A DNA stretch of 64,000 nt from Pedobacter borealis DSM 19626 (GCF_000708285.2 NZ_JAUG01000011.1:1-64000), one strand, 5' to 3'; shown: positions 27,552 through 37,078, counted from the stretch's first letter. Program-made: numbers and translations. Notes: generated by a model not told the origin, from the sequence alone.

Positions 27552-30500
27552 ATGAAGCGAAAATTAACCATTTTATTTACATCACTATTTATTACCGGGC
27601 AAATCAGCGCACAAGATCTGCCCGCCGAACTGCAAACCCCCGAAGTGGTTTCGGTAAACCGTTTGCCTATGCGGGCATCGGCTTTTGCTTTCGAAAATCA
27701 AGATTTAGCGACTAAAAGAGCTAAAGAAAAATCAGCATATTTTTTATCATTAAATGGTACCTGGAAGTTTAACTGGGTAAAAGATCCACGTAAACGGCCT
27801 ACCGATTTTTATAAAGTAGATTTTGATGATAAAGGCTGGGATAATTTTAAAGTACCTGCCAACTGGGAAGTGAACGGTTATGGTACCCCAATTTATGTAA
27901 ACCAACCATATGAGTTTGCGGGCAGACAGCTAACAGGCGCAAAAATGAACCCGCCATTCGATATTCCTGCTGATAATAATCCGGTAGGTTCGTACCGGAA
28001 GAAAATCAATATACCAGCTAACTGGAGCGGTAGACAAGTGTTTATCAGCCTTGGAGCTGTTAAATCTGCTTTTTATATCTGGGTAAATGGTAAAAAAGCA
28101 GGATATAGCGAAGATAGTAAACTGGCTGCAGAGTTCGATATTACCAAATATGTTAAACCTGGAGAAAATACCATTGCATTACAAGTTTACAGATGGAGTG
28201 ATGGTACCTATTTAGAATGCCAGGATATGTGGCGCATTTCGGGAATAGAGCGCGAAGTTTATTTATATTCTACGCCAAAATTAGATATCCGCGATTTTAA
28301 AGTTGTGGGTAATTTAGATGCCACTTATACGAACGGATTGCTAAATGTAGACTTAGCGGTAGAAAATTATAAAATAGATCAGCGCACCAACCATAGCCGC
28401 CCAGATAGTTTTTACTTGGCGCTTGATTTAGTTGATGCTAAAGGAAATAACGTTTGGAAAGATGCCACCACAATCCAAAAAGTATTGGGCAATTATAAAA
28501 CCGATCTTTCTTTTAAAACACAGATCAGTAATGTGAAAAACTGGTCGGCAGAAATTCCTTATTTATATACGCTTTACATCACTTTAAAAGATAAAAACAA
28601 TAAAATAATCGAGGTAATTCCACAACGCGTGGGTTTCCGTTCGGTAGAAATTAAAGGAAGCGATTTATTGGTTAATGGTAAACGTGTATTTTTAAAAGGT
28701 GTAAACAGGCACGAGCACAATGCCACTCAAGGCCATACTTTAACCCATGCCGATATGGAAAAAGATATGGAAATGATGAAAAAACTGAATGTAAATGCAG
28801 TTCGTCATTCTCATTATCCACCAGATCCATATTGGATGGAGCTTTGCGATGAATACGGTTTGTATGTAATCGACGAAGCCAATATCGAATCGCATGGCCG
28901 TTACTACAGTTTGGAAACTACTTTTGCCAACGATAAACAATGGCGTATCCCTCATCTTGAGCGTATTACCAGAATGTACGAGCGTGATAAAAACCATGCA
29001 TCGGTCATTACCTGGTCCTTAGGTAACGAAGCGGGTAACGGGGTTAACTTTTACGAGGCTTACCAATGGCTTAAAGGAAAAGATTTCCGCCCGGTACAGT
29101 ACGAAAGGGCGGAGAGCGACTTCAATACTGATATGATTGTTCCGCAATATCCTTCTCCAAATTATTTGCCACGTTATTCGAAACAGGATAAAGAAACCCG
29201 TCCGTTTATTATGAGCGAGTATGCGCACATTATGGGTAACAGTTTGGGTAATTTTAAAGAATATTGGGATGCCATAGAGAACAACCCTAAACTACAGGGT
29301 GGATTTGTTTGGGAGTGGATAGATCAGGCAATCGACACGGTTAAAAACGGCAAACGCATTATGGCTTATGGAGGCGATTTTCCGCTAAGTGGCCCGGTTG
29401 ACGAAAACTTTAGCGATAACGATTTTTGCGTAAAAGGTGTAGTTACCGCATATCGCGGCATGACGCCAATGGCTGTAGAATTGAAAAAAGTACATCAATA
29501 TATCAAAACTACTTTTAATGGTACCAACCAGATCAATGTAAACAACAGCTATTTCTTTAAAGATATCAGTAATGTGCAGTTAAACTGGGAATTGGTAGAA
29601 GATGGACAAGTGATTCAAACTGGTGTGGTAAGTAACCTGAATGTTGGTCCGCGCCAAACACAACTATTAAGCTTACCATTTAAAACGAATTATGCAGCGG
29701 GTAAAGAATATTTCTTAAACGTCCGCTATCGCTTAAAAATAGCTGAACCATTTTTAGAAAAAGGTTATGAAATTGCTTACGAGCAGATTGCATTGGCCGG
29801 AGCGCCTAAAGCCAATGTTTATACCAGCAACAAGAAATCTTTGAAGGTTGAACAGACAGCAGAAAAAGCTGTGGTTAAAGGAAACGATTTTACGATCACT
29901 TTCGATTTAATCAAAGGAATATTAAGTAGTTATATTTCAAAAGGACAAGAATTATTGGCCTCGGGGCCACAACCTGGATTTTACCGTGCACCAACCGACA
30001 ACGATATCGGTGCAGGCTTAAATACGAAATTACGTATGTGGCGTAATGTGTATCAGGATAACAGTGCAGGCAATATTAAATCAACTGTAAATTCAACTGC
30101 TGATGGCTTTACCCTAACCATTAAATCGTCGCTACTTAAAGGTGATGCAGAAACAACGCAAGAATTTAATGTATCTGCTGATGGTACTGTAAAAGTAAAT
30201 AATCAATTTAAAGCCGTAACAGGCAACTACAAAAGTTTAATGCGTATCGGTAACGATCTGCAGTTGAAAAATGATTACAGCAATATTCAATGGTATGGTC
30301 GCGGTCCGGGTGAAAATTATGTAGACAGAAAAACGGCATCATTAATTGGTACTTATAAATCAACGGTTGCAGATCAGTATTTCCCTTATGCACGTCCACA
30401 GGAAAGTGGTAATAAAACCGATGTACGTTGGGTAGCTTTTACCAATAAAGCAGGTAAAGGCTTACGTTTCGAATTTGCCGATCAGTTATTGAGTTTTAAT

Positions 30501-30716
30501 GCATTGCCATATTCGGTAGAAGATTTAGATCCGGAGGCCGAGAAAAAACAATATCACTCTGGCGAACTGGTAAAACGCAACCAGATTTACGTGCACATGG
30601 ATATGCAGCAATTGGGTGTTCAGGGGATTGATAGCTGGGGCTCTATGCCATTAATTCAATACCAGATCCCGTTTAAAGATTACCAGTACAGCTATTATAT
30701 CAAACCGATTAAATAA
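27552..30716 (+). CDS. GH2 beta-galactosidase (LacZ-like), secreted
   Basis: 1054 residues, signal peptide MKRKLTILFTSLFITGQISA, so periplasmic. Domain order is that of long GH2 enzymes: sugar-binding domain (LNGTWKFNWVKDP, YRKKINIP, about 60-235), immunoglobulin-like (about 240-360), TIM barrel (GVNRHEHNATQGHTL) and a C-terminal beta-galactosidase small chain (GRGPGENYVDRK). Acid/base is E493 in LGNEAGNG and the nucleophile E556 in IMSEYAHIMGNS. It hydrolyses terminal beta-galactosides; in this locus it may trim O-glycan or other galactose. First gene of the enzyme block, behind an operator. Confidence 0.94.
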   Translation: MKRKLTILFTSLFITGQISAQDLPAELQTPEVVSVNRLPMRASAFAFENQDLATKRAKEKSAYFLSLNGTWKFNWVKDPRKRPTDFYKVDFDDKGWDNFKVPANWEVNGYGTPIYVNQPYEFAGRQLTGAKMNPPFDIPADNNPVGSYRKKINIPANWSGRQVFISLGAVKSAFYIWVNGKKAGYSEDSKLAAEFDITKYVKPGENTIALQVYRWSDGTYLECQDMWRISGIEREVYLYSTPKLDIRDFKVVGNLDATYTNGLLNVDLAVENYKIDQRTNHSRPDSFYLALDLVDAKGNNVWKDATTIQKVLGNYKTDLSFKTQISNVKNWSAEIPYLYTLYITLKDKNNKIIEVIPQRVGFRSVEIKGSDLLVNGKRVFLKGVNRHEHNATQGHTLTHADMEKDMEMMKKLNVNAVRHSHYPPDPYWMELCDEYGLYVIDEANIESHGRYYSLETTFANDKQWRIPHLERITRMYERDKNHASVITWSLGNEAGNGVNFYEAYQWLKGKDFRPVQYERAESDFNTDMIVPQYPSPNYLPRYSKQDKETRPFIMSEYAHIMGNSLGNFKEYWDAIENNPKLQGGFVWEWIDQAIDTVKNGKRIMAYGGDFPLSGPVDENFSDNDFCVKGVVTAYRGMTPMAVELKKVHQYIKTTFNGTNQINVNNSYFFKDISNVQLNWELVEDGQVIQTGVVSNLNVGPRQTQLLSLPFKTNYAAGKEYFLNVRYRLKIAEPFLEKGYEIAYEQIALAGAPKANVYTSNKKSLKVEQTAEKAVVKGNDFTITFDLIKGILSSYISKGQELLASGPQPGFYRAPTDNDIGAGLNTKLRMWRNVYQDNSAGNIKSTVNSTADGFTLTIKSSLLKGDAETTQEFNVSADGTVKVNNQFKAVTGNYKSLMRIGNDLQLKNDYSNIQWYGRGPGENYVDRKTASLIGTYKSTVADQYFPYARPQESGNKTDVRWVAFTNKAGKGLRFEFADQLLSFNALPYSVEDLDPEAEKKQYHSGELVKRNQIYVHMDMQQLGVQGIDSWGSMPLIQYQIPFKDYQYSYYIKPIK

Positions 30717-30723
30717 TATAGGT

Positions 30724-30838
30724 GGTTCGTCATTCCCAACCCGATAGCTATCGGGTTGATTGGGAACCACGCAGTGCTCATCGAAGATAATCTTAAAACA
30801 GGAGCATTAAGATTCTCGCCTGCGCGGGAATGACGACC
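30724..30838. repeat. MITE-like element with GGTTCGTCATTCCC / GGGAATGACGACC ends
   Basis: The spacer between GH2 and GH27 is almost entirely this 115-bp element. Its ends are inverted repeats, and inside lies a perfect 20-bp palindrome (30738-30757, AACCCGATA/TATCGGGTT around GC). Related elements with the same CGTCAT/ATGACG ends and different interiors are at 34506, 37079, 48177 and 55363. Confidence 0.75.
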
Positions 30839-30879
30839 ATTTCCTAAAGAATTGAAGAACTCTCTAATCAAAAAATAAT

Positions 30880-32082
30880 ATGAAATTTATCAAAATCTGT
30901 TTAACCCTATTGTTATTTGCTCAAATCAGCTTTGCACAGGAATCAAAACTAGCTGCTACACCACCAATGGGATGGATGAGCTGGAACATCATGTCCGAAA
31001 ACCCGAACGAAAAAGATATTAAAGAAATGGCCGATGCAATGGTTGCCAGTGGGATGGTGAAAGCAGGCTATCGGTATATTTTTTTAGATGATTGTTGGCA
31101 AGGTGGCCGCGATAATAAAAACAAGATTATTGCCGATCCAAAGAAATTTCCTTCAGGCATTAAAGCCCTGGCCGATTACCTGCACACCAAAGGGATGAAA
31201 TTGGGTATCTATTCTGATGCTGCTCCTTTAACCTGTGGTGGTTATACCGCAAGTTTAAATTTCGAAGATCAGGACGCTAAAACTTTTGCTTCATGGGGGA
31301 TAGATTATTTAAAATACGACTATTGCAATGCCCCAGAGGATGTTGAAACGGCTAAAGCCCGTTATGGTAAAATAGCCCAGGCGCTACGCAAATCGGGTAG
31401 GGAAATTGTATTGGGAATCTGCGAATGGGGTCCACGCGAACCTTGGAACTGGGGTGCACAGGTTGGCGGACAAAGCTGGCGTACTACTTACGATATCAGA
31501 GACAAATGGAATGATGTAGAGGGTAAGGGAGGAGTAGGTATTTATAACGTTGTTGATAAAACAGCCGGATTGGCAAGCTTTTCAGGCCCGGGCAGATGGA
31601 ACGATGGAGATATGCTGGTAGCCGGTTTACATGGAACAAAAGGCCCTTCGTCGGCTTTTAATAGCAAAGGCTGTACCCAAGCTGAATATCAAAGCCAAAT
31701 GAGTTTGTACAGTATGCTTAATTCTCCACTATATGCGAGTTGCGATATCCGTAAGATGGATAATGAAGCAAAAACCATTTTTACTAATGAAGAAGTAATT
31801 GCATTAAATCAGGATGCTTTGGGTAAACAAGCTGAAAGAAAAATTAAAACGGATGTATGGGATGTTTTTATTCGCCCTTTAGCCAACGGAGATTTTGCCA
31901 TCGCGATTTTAAATAAATCGACAGCTGCCCAAAATGCAAAAATAAACTTTGCCGAATTAGGCCTGACTGGTAAATATGAGATCAAAGATTTATGGCAACA
32001 TAAAGTAATTGGCAAAAATAACAAGTGGAATGGTGAAGTAACTGCTCACGAAACCAAGGTTTTCCGCTTAAAAAAAGTATAA
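30880..32082 (+). CDS. GH27 alpha-galactosidase, secreted
   Basis: 400 residues with signal peptide MKFIKICLTLLLFAQISFA. The GH27 start PPMGWMSWN is intact, followed by FLDDCWQGGRD. The nucleophile is D147 in YLKYDYCN and the acid/base D205 in WRTTYDIRDKW, about 58 apart as usual. The C-terminal beta-sandwich domain ends AHETKVFRLKKV. It would remove terminal alpha-galactose (or alpha-N-acetylgalactosamine; the specificity loop CEWGPREPWNWG favours galactose). Lies between GH2 and M60, co-directional; the spacer with the palindromic element could affect read-through. Confidence 0.93.
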   Translation: MKFIKICLTLLLFAQISFAQESKLAATPPMGWMSWNIMSENPNEKDIKEMADAMVASGMVKAGYRYIFLDDCWQGGRDNKNKIIADPKKFPSGIKALADYLHTKGMKLGIYSDAAPLTCGGYTASLNFEDQDAKTFASWGIDYLKYDYCNAPEDVETAKARYGKIAQALRKSGREIVLGICEWGPREPWNWGAQVGGQSWRTTYDIRDKWNDVEGKGGVGIYNVVDKTAGLASFSGPGRWNDGDMLVAGLHGTKGPSSAFNSKGCTQAEYQSQMSLYSMLNSPLYASCDIRKMDNEAKTIFTNEEVIALNQDALGKQAERKIKTDVWDVFIRPLANGDFAIAILNKSTAAQNAKINFAELGLTGKYEIKDLWQHKVIGKNNKWNGEVTAHETKVFRLKKV

Positions 32083-32111
32083 CACCTCAATAACAACAAA
32101 CCAAACACAAA

Positions 32112-33620
32112 ATGAAATCACTATTATCCCTCGCATTAGTAGCAACTGGCTTAACTACCTTTGCTCAAGATGCAGCTAAAGATCCGACAACAATTGTCAT
32201 TACACCACAACACACCCTCTCTAAAAGCGACACGGCATTTAGAAAAGCCATTGCCAAATGGAGCGATGAAACTTTAAAAAGCACCGATTATAAGAATATC
32301 AAAGCACAACCATCAGCTGAGGTTTTTCCAGGTACAGTAAAGACTGGTTTTCAGTTTATAAATAAAACGGTAAGCATCGAACATAAAAAAATGGCTGATA
32401 GTTTAGTGTCTATCGTGTCAACCCTGGGCTACTCTGGTTATGATAACGCTACCATGTACAGTACAGGTTTGTATGCGAAAGCTGGTGAGTACATTGAGAT
32501 CGATGTGCCCAAAAACACCAATGTAAACGAGCTTGAAGTTCAGATTGGTGCGCATAGCGATCGCTTGAACTATTGGGTTGCGGGCAAGGAAGATTGGCGC
32601 AGAATGCCAATTATAACCAAGAAACAACAATTGGTAATTGGTAAAAACAGATTAGCGTCGCCTTTCGGCGGATTGATCTACATTGATATTAAACCTAAGG
32701 CCGAAAGTAGAAAAATTGATTTCAAAATTAGCCATGCTGTTGCAGCTCCACTTTTTGTGTTGGGCAAAAGCACGCAAAGTGATTGGGAGGGCCAATTGAA
32801 AAATAATAAAGCTCCCTGGGGCGAAATGGCCACTGAAAATGTGATTTTAACTTTGCCTGATAGTGTATTGCAAACCATCAAAAACCCTGAAGAAGTATTA
32901 AAACTATGGGATTTAGTTGTACTTGGAGAATTGGATCTGGCCAATATGCCAGCGCCGTTTTACAGGGCTCAACGGATGGTACCCGATGAACATATTGGTG
33001 GGGGATACATGCATAGCGGTTATCCGATTATGATCCACCATTCGCCATCCAGAAAGATGCTCTCGAACGAAATTATGGCCAACCCTGAGTTATTGATGAA
33101 ACCAAGTAAGGGGGGCGCAAATTGGGGCTTTTTCCACGAAATTGGTCACAACATGCAAAATCTGAACTGGGTTTTTGGTGGCACTACCGAAGTGAGCAAT
33201 AACTTCTTTTCAATCTATATGTTCGATAGGTTAATGGGCGGACGGGACGATTCACATACTGGTGTATCAAGTGCAAATACGCAAAAGATGATGAAAAAAT
33301 ATTTTGCCGAAGGTACGAGTTATGAAAAATGGAAAGGCGATGCCTTTTTAGGCCTGATCATGTTCCGCCAGATGCAGGAAGGTTTTGGATGGGAAAGTTT
33401 TAAGGCCTTTTTTAAAGAATACCAAAAAATCGGACCAAGCATAGGCAGCTTAAACGATCAGCAAAAACGCGATTTATGGGTGAAAACGTATTCTAATGTT
33501 GTAAAAAGAAATTTAGCTCCATTTTTTAATACCTGGGGCGTAGGCATAAGCGAAGAAACGCAGAAAGAGCTGAGCGGGCTTCGTGCCTGGAAACCTTATA
33601 ATTTTCCTCCTGTAAACTAA
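32112..33620 (+). CDS. M60-family metallopeptidase, secreted, no discoidin domain
   Basis: 502 residues with a cleavable signal peptide (MKSLLSLALVATGLTTFAQ), not a lipoprotein. The M60 site is H342-E-I-G-H346 and E360 in GTTEVSNNFF. The upstream beta domain GEYIEIDVPKN...VQIGAHSDRLNYW matches that of the paralogue at 23705, but the C-terminal discoidin domain is absent. So the locus pairs one surface-anchored, carbohydrate-binding M60 with one soluble M60. Starts 29 bp after the GH27 stop. Confidence 0.9.
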   Translation: MKSLLSLALVATGLTTFAQDAAKDPTTIVITPQHTLSKSDTAFRKAIAKWSDETLKSTDYKNIKAQPSAEVFPGTVKTGFQFINKTVSIEHKKMADSLVSIVSTLGYSGYDNATMYSTGLYAKAGEYIEIDVPKNTNVNELEVQIGAHSDRLNYWVAGKEDWRRMPIITKKQQLVIGKNRLASPFGGLIYIDIKPKAESRKIDFKISHAVAAPLFVLGKSTQSDWEGQLKNNKAPWGEMATENVILTLPDSVLQTIKNPEEVLKLWDLVVLGELDLANMPAPFYRAQRMVPDEHIGGGYMHSGYPIMIHHSPSRKMLSNEIMANPELLMKPSKGGANWGFFHEIGHNMQNLNWVFGGTTEVSNNFFSIYMFDRLMGGRDDSHTGVSSANTQKMMKKYFAEGTSYEKWKGDAFLGLIMFRQMQEGFGWESFKAFFKEYQKIGPSIGSLNDQQKRDLWVKTYSNVVKRNLAPFFNTWGVGISEETQKELSGLRAWKPYNFPPVN

Positions 33621-33657
33621 TTGTAAGCCATTTTTAATTAAATCTAACCAAATTGTA

Positions 33658-33975
33658 ATGGCAGTAAGTAGAAAAATTGCTTTAAATACGAGCGAACAAA
33701 GCGGCAATCAACTTCATATTTATGAGGTTAATCCGATTATTTTTTATTCTGGCGAAGCAGACGAACTCAATATTGAGCTTTTAGAATTTAATCATGGAGA
33801 ACTGATCATTAAATCGCTGTCAACCGCCATTTTAAAAGTAAAAGAGTTGGTTATGGAAGATGAAGCGTTTACCATTAAATGGAAACAGAACACTAAAGGT
33901 TTAAGAATTACCCTCCCTGATGGGCTGATTAATGATGGGACTAGGGAAAAGTGTACATTAAAAATTAAGTTTTAA
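33658..33975 (+). CDS. Small beta-rich protein, GH29-tail-like, unknown
   Basis: 105 residues, no signal peptide, starting 37 bp after the M60 gene. The second half (TIKWKQNTKGLRITLP, ending CTLKIKF) resembles the C-terminal beta-sandwich that ends many GH29 alpha-L-fucosidases (…WKQT..GL.i.lP…lkI). It could be a detached remnant of a fucosidase or an independent small protein. The coding sequence is intact and has normal composition. Low certainty. Confidence 0.5.
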   Translation: MAVSRKIALNTSEQSGNQLHIYEVNPIIFYSGEADELNIELLEFNHGELIIKSLSTAILKVKELVMEDEAFTIKWKQNTKGLRITLPDGLINDGTREKCTLKIKF

Positions 33976-33982
33976 ATTTTCC

Positions 33983-34036
33983 AGACTTCCGAAGTTTAGC
34001 TGGTCAGGTGTGTGGGCTGAGAAACTTCGGAAGTCT
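33983..34036. repeat. Palindrome AGACTTCCGAAGTTT / AAACTTCGGAAGTCT
   Basis: Perfect 15-bp arms separated by 24 nt, starting 8 bp after the stop at 33975. A decayed relative lies near 52891-52940. The layout (15-bp arms ending in AGACNTC) parallels the palindrome at 37931-37963. It may also act as a transcription terminator. Confidence 0.8.
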
Positions 34037-34091
34037 TAAGAGGTGTAGCGTTTTTATTTAAATTCCCGTTTTAGGTAAAAAGTAACAAACG

Positions 34092-34484
34092 ATGAAACGG
34101 ACGCTATTTATTTTAACTTCAATTGTACTGATTATAAGTTTGATGTGGGCGTGTAAAGACCGAGAAGATCCTATGCAAAATGTTGATTCGTCGGAGTTGG
34201 ATAGACTTTATAAAGACATTGAAAAATCAGCTCAGCAATTTACCTGTGAAAATGCCGGCGAATGGAAATTCACCGCCATCGGATCTAAAGCCTGCGGAGG
34301 CGCATCAGGTTATATTGCTTATTCTGTAAAAATAGATGAAAGCACTTTTCTGAAAAAGGTTGAACAATTTACCAAACTACAGGCCGATTACAATCAAAAA
34401 TGGGGCGTATATTCAGATTGTGCGTTAATAATACAGCCAAAAGGGGTAACCTGCGACAATGGGAAACCTAAATTTACGTATTAA
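34092..34484 (+). CDS. Small lipoprotein, unknown
   Basis: 130 residues with a lipoprotein signal (ISLMWACKD, C21). The mature part has four Cys (FTCENAGE, KACGGASGY, YSDCALI, GVTCDNG) that could form two disulfides in the periplasm. A pattern of alternating helix (ELDRLYKDIEKSAQQF) and Cys loops is visible. I recognise no named family. It is monocistronic, flanked by repeats on both sides. Confidence 0.7.
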   Translation: MKRTLFILTSIVLIISLMWACKDREDPMQNVDSSELDRLYKDIEKSAQQFTCENAGEWKFTAIGSKACGGASGYIAYSVKIDESTFLKKVEQFTKLQADYNQKWGVYSDCALIIQPKGVTCDNGKPKFTY

Positions 34485-34505
34485 TTTTATCTAAATAATT
34501 TACTC

Positions 34506-34597
34506 CGTCACCCTGAACCGAGCCTTAGCGAGCTCACCGAAGGTAATTTAATTCAGGGTCTTTCTAAACAGATTCTGAAACAAGTTCAGAATGACGA
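34506..34597. repeat. CGTCACCCTGAA...TTCAGAATGACG repeat element
   Basis: A 92-bp element with imperfect inverted ends (CGTCACCCTGAA and TTCAGAATGACG), inner direct/inverted TTCAGGGTC-type segments and a GAGCCTTAGCGAGCTC palindrome-like core. Same family of ends as 30724 and 37079. Confidence 0.65.
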
Positions 34598-34663
34598 TCT
34601 TGTTTTTAATAAAATTTAAACAGCTCCTCAGTGTATTCGGAAATACCTTTTTTAACTTTACAG

Positions 34664-35290
34664 TTATTTGATGTGTTCTTTTATAAATACCTGAGGATTA
34701 TAAAACCGTTCGTTCAGTTGTTTATTATTAAAAGTTAGCCAGCTTGCACAGCCATAATCATCAAATTTTTTTCTGATCTCTAAATGAAGGTGATGGTAAT
34801 CGCCCCCATACTTTTTACTTTCCTGAGGCGTAAATAATCTGGCCAGTTTGGTATTTTGATCAACATTTTCGCCGTTCCTTACATAAACTTCTTTCAGGTG
34901 TTTGTAAGTGGTAAACATGGTTAATCCACTCAGTAGTTTATGTTTTACCACAACTGTGCGTTGGTTTTCGCCCAAATGCACAGAGCAGACTATTCCATTG
35001 GCCATGGTGTAAACATTAACCAGTTTCGCTTTAGGTTGTGCAGGATTAATATCAATAGCCGTGTGGATATGACCTTTAACATAACTATCTCTATGATCGC
35101 CAAAAATGCTGATGATTTTAATATTGTTTATTTTCTTACGGTTAGCTAAATCAAAAGGAAGAAACCAGTTATCGGCTGTTTTTGCTGGAGCAGTATCCGT
35201 ATAATAAGGTTTCCATCGATCACGATCTTTTTCAATCGTAGGGGTTTCGAATAAAAGTGTCGATAACAAGATCAATACTAATGTTTTCAT
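34664..35290 (-). CDS. M23-family peptidase (LytM-like), secreted
   Basis: 208 residues with a signal peptide (MKTLVLILLSTLLFETPTIE). Zinc-site motifs of M23/lysostaphin enzymes are present: HxxxD as H76-T-A-I-D80 and HxH as H167-L-H169, with the fold markers ANGIVCSVHLGE and TTYKHLKEVYVRNG. It should cleave peptidoglycan cross-bridges or act as a cell-wall remodelling factor. The domain covers nearly the whole protein, with no coiled coil as in EnvC. Single gene, convergent with the lipoprotein at 34092. Confidence 0.85.
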   Translation of the reverse strand: MKTLVLILLSTLLFETPTIEKDRDRWKPYYTDTAPAKTADNWFLPFDLANRKKINNIKIISIFGDHRDSYVKGHIHTAIDINPAQPKAKLVNVYTMANGIVCSVHLGENQRTVVVKHKLLSGLTMFTTYKHLKEVYVRNGENVDQNTKLARLFTPQESKKYGGDYHHLHLEIRKKFDDYGCASWLTFNNKQLNERFYNPQVFIKEHIK

Positions 35291-35736
35291 GCAAAAGATT
35301 TATAAAGCAAGATAATGATTTTATCGATATAAACTATTTTTATAGTTAACAGATAGGTCGTCATTGCGGGGAGGAACGACTGAGATCTGATCTCATGGAA
35401 CTATCGTCACCTCGACTGAAGCATAGCGAAATGGAGAGATCTATCTTTAGATTTAGCTTTGCTGAGCACTTCGTGGTTCTCGACTGCGTTGCACTCTGCT
35501 CGGAAATGATGATCCTTATCCTTAATGATGTTATCTTTTAGTGGTGTCGGATGTTACCATCTGACACTAAGACGATTTTATTTTTGATAAACATTTTGAT
35601 TTGTCGAAAGTCAGATGGTAACATCTGACTGCACGTCAATTACAGCATTACGTCTTCTTTCAAAGCCTCTGCTGCTGGATTAACCAAGGTACCAATCTGG
35701 AGCGCAGTCCCGAACTTTCGGGAGAGAGATCTATTT
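35291..35736. repeat. Repeat-filled spacer with two TGTCAGATG palindromes
   Basis: No gene is visible. The stretch holds a CGTCATTGCGGGGAGGAACG-type repeat (35350-35515) with CACTTCGTGGTTCTCGACTG, and two copies of the palindrome described at 337: 35545-35566 (one mismatch in the left arm) and 35610-35629 in opposite orientation. A short GTCCCGAACTTTCGGGAGAG hairpin lies near 35706-35726. Confidence 0.65.
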
Positions 35737-36957
35737 TTATTTTCGCTTCAATTCTATTACCGTAATTTCTGGCCAAATACCAATCCTTCCCGAAAAACCC
35801 AGAAAGCCAAAGCCTCTGTTTACATTAAGGTATCTTCCATTTTCGGTTTTAATACCCGCCCAATGTTTATAACGATATTTTACCGGACTCCATTTAATGC
35901 CAAAAGCTTCGACACCAAACTGCATACCGTGTGTATGTCCAGCCAACGAAAGTTGGATTTTTGAAGGATAATTTTTTACCTGCGCATCCCAATGCGAAGG
36001 ATCGTGCGATAACAGGATTTTAAAATCGTCTACATTAGTGTTTTGCAAGGCTTTGTTTAAGTCTCCACGTTCTCCAAAACCAATTCCCCAGTTTTCTATT
36101 CCGGCCAGTATAATTTTCTCGCCGTTTTTATGCAATTCTACAGGTTCATCCAATAAAAGCTTAAAACCAAGTTCTTGATGATAAGCTTTTAACTGATTCA
36201 GGTTCTGTATTTTATCTGCTTCAGTAGGCCATTTAATATAATCGCCATAATCATGATTGCCCAGAACAGAATATTGTCCGAAAGGGGCTTTAATCTGAGA
36301 GAAATGGCCGATATAGGGCACAATCTCCGAAGAAGCATTGTTCACTAAGTCTCCGGTAAAAACAAATAAATCACTCTTTTGGGCATTAATCATATCGATA
36401 CCTTTTTGCACGGCTTTAGGGTTGGTAAAGCTACCCGCGTGTACATCCGAGATCTGTGTTAAAGTAAAACCATCAAAACTGGCAGGCAGATCATCAAAAT
36501 ACAAAGTGTGTTTAATTACGCGGTAAGCATATTTTCCTTGGGTAATGCCATAAGCAAATAAGGCAATGGTTAAACAGAACATTACAAAGGCAAAATCGAT
36601 CCAGTAATTACTACGGCCTAAAATGTGAAAACCTTCGGGCTGAAAATTAGTCGACAAACCTAATAGCAAACGGTAAACATCACCGAGCAGGAGGAAAAAA
36701 GCGAACACGAGTTCTGCGACGAAGATGATTAAAAAAGCATGACTGATGATCTGAAAAAACCGGTTCATGCCTTGAATTCGCATTTGCTGAATCGCATATA
36801 ACAGCGCAAATGTCAAACCTACAATAACGACCCAGAAAATAGGACCGAGCCAGGTAGATTGATTAATGGTACCCAGGCCAGATAAAACATAAGCGTTAAG
36901 GGCAAAAAATATGATTGCAACTATGATGAGCGGCAATAGATTGAGTTTTCTTTTCAT
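35737..36957 (-). CDS. Membrane metallophosphoesterase
   Basis: 406 residues. The first 155 contain about four to five membrane helices (for example LLPLIIVAIIFFALNAYVL and FVMFCLTIALFAYGI). The rest is a calcineurin-like phosphoesterase domain with all blocks: SDVHAGS, GDLVNN, LGNHDYGDY, LSHDPSHW and AGHTHGMQFG. This arrangement matches the YkoQ/YaeI-type membrane phosphohydrolases, some of which act on UDP-diacylglucosamine or other lipids; the substrate here is unknown. Single gene. Confidence 0.9.
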   Translation of the reverse strand: MKRKLNLLPLIIVAIIFFALNAYVLSGLGTINQSTWLGPIFWVVIVGLTFALLYAIQQMRIQGMNRFFQIISHAFLIIFVAELVFAFFLLLGDVYRLLLGLSTNFQPEGFHILGRSNYWIDFAFVMFCLTIALFAYGITQGKYAYRVIKHTLYFDDLPASFDGFTLTQISDVHAGSFTNPKAVQKGIDMINAQKSDLFVFTGDLVNNASSEIVPYIGHFSQIKAPFGQYSVLGNHDYGDYIKWPTEADKIQNLNQLKAYHQELGFKLLLDEPVELHKNGEKIILAGIENWGIGFGERGDLNKALQNTNVDDFKILLSHDPSHWDAQVKNYPSKIQLSLAGHTHGMQFGVEAFGIKWSPVKYRYKHWAGIKTENGRYLNVNRGFGFLGFSGRIGIWPEITVIELKRK

Positions 36958-37078
36958 TATTGAAATCTGTAATTCATAATGTGGGTAAAAATAGATTTTA
37001 AACGCCGATAAATGTTGTTCTGTTTTGTGTCGTGGTTATTTTTACGCTACTTTGATTAAAGGCGACAATTCATCGCTA

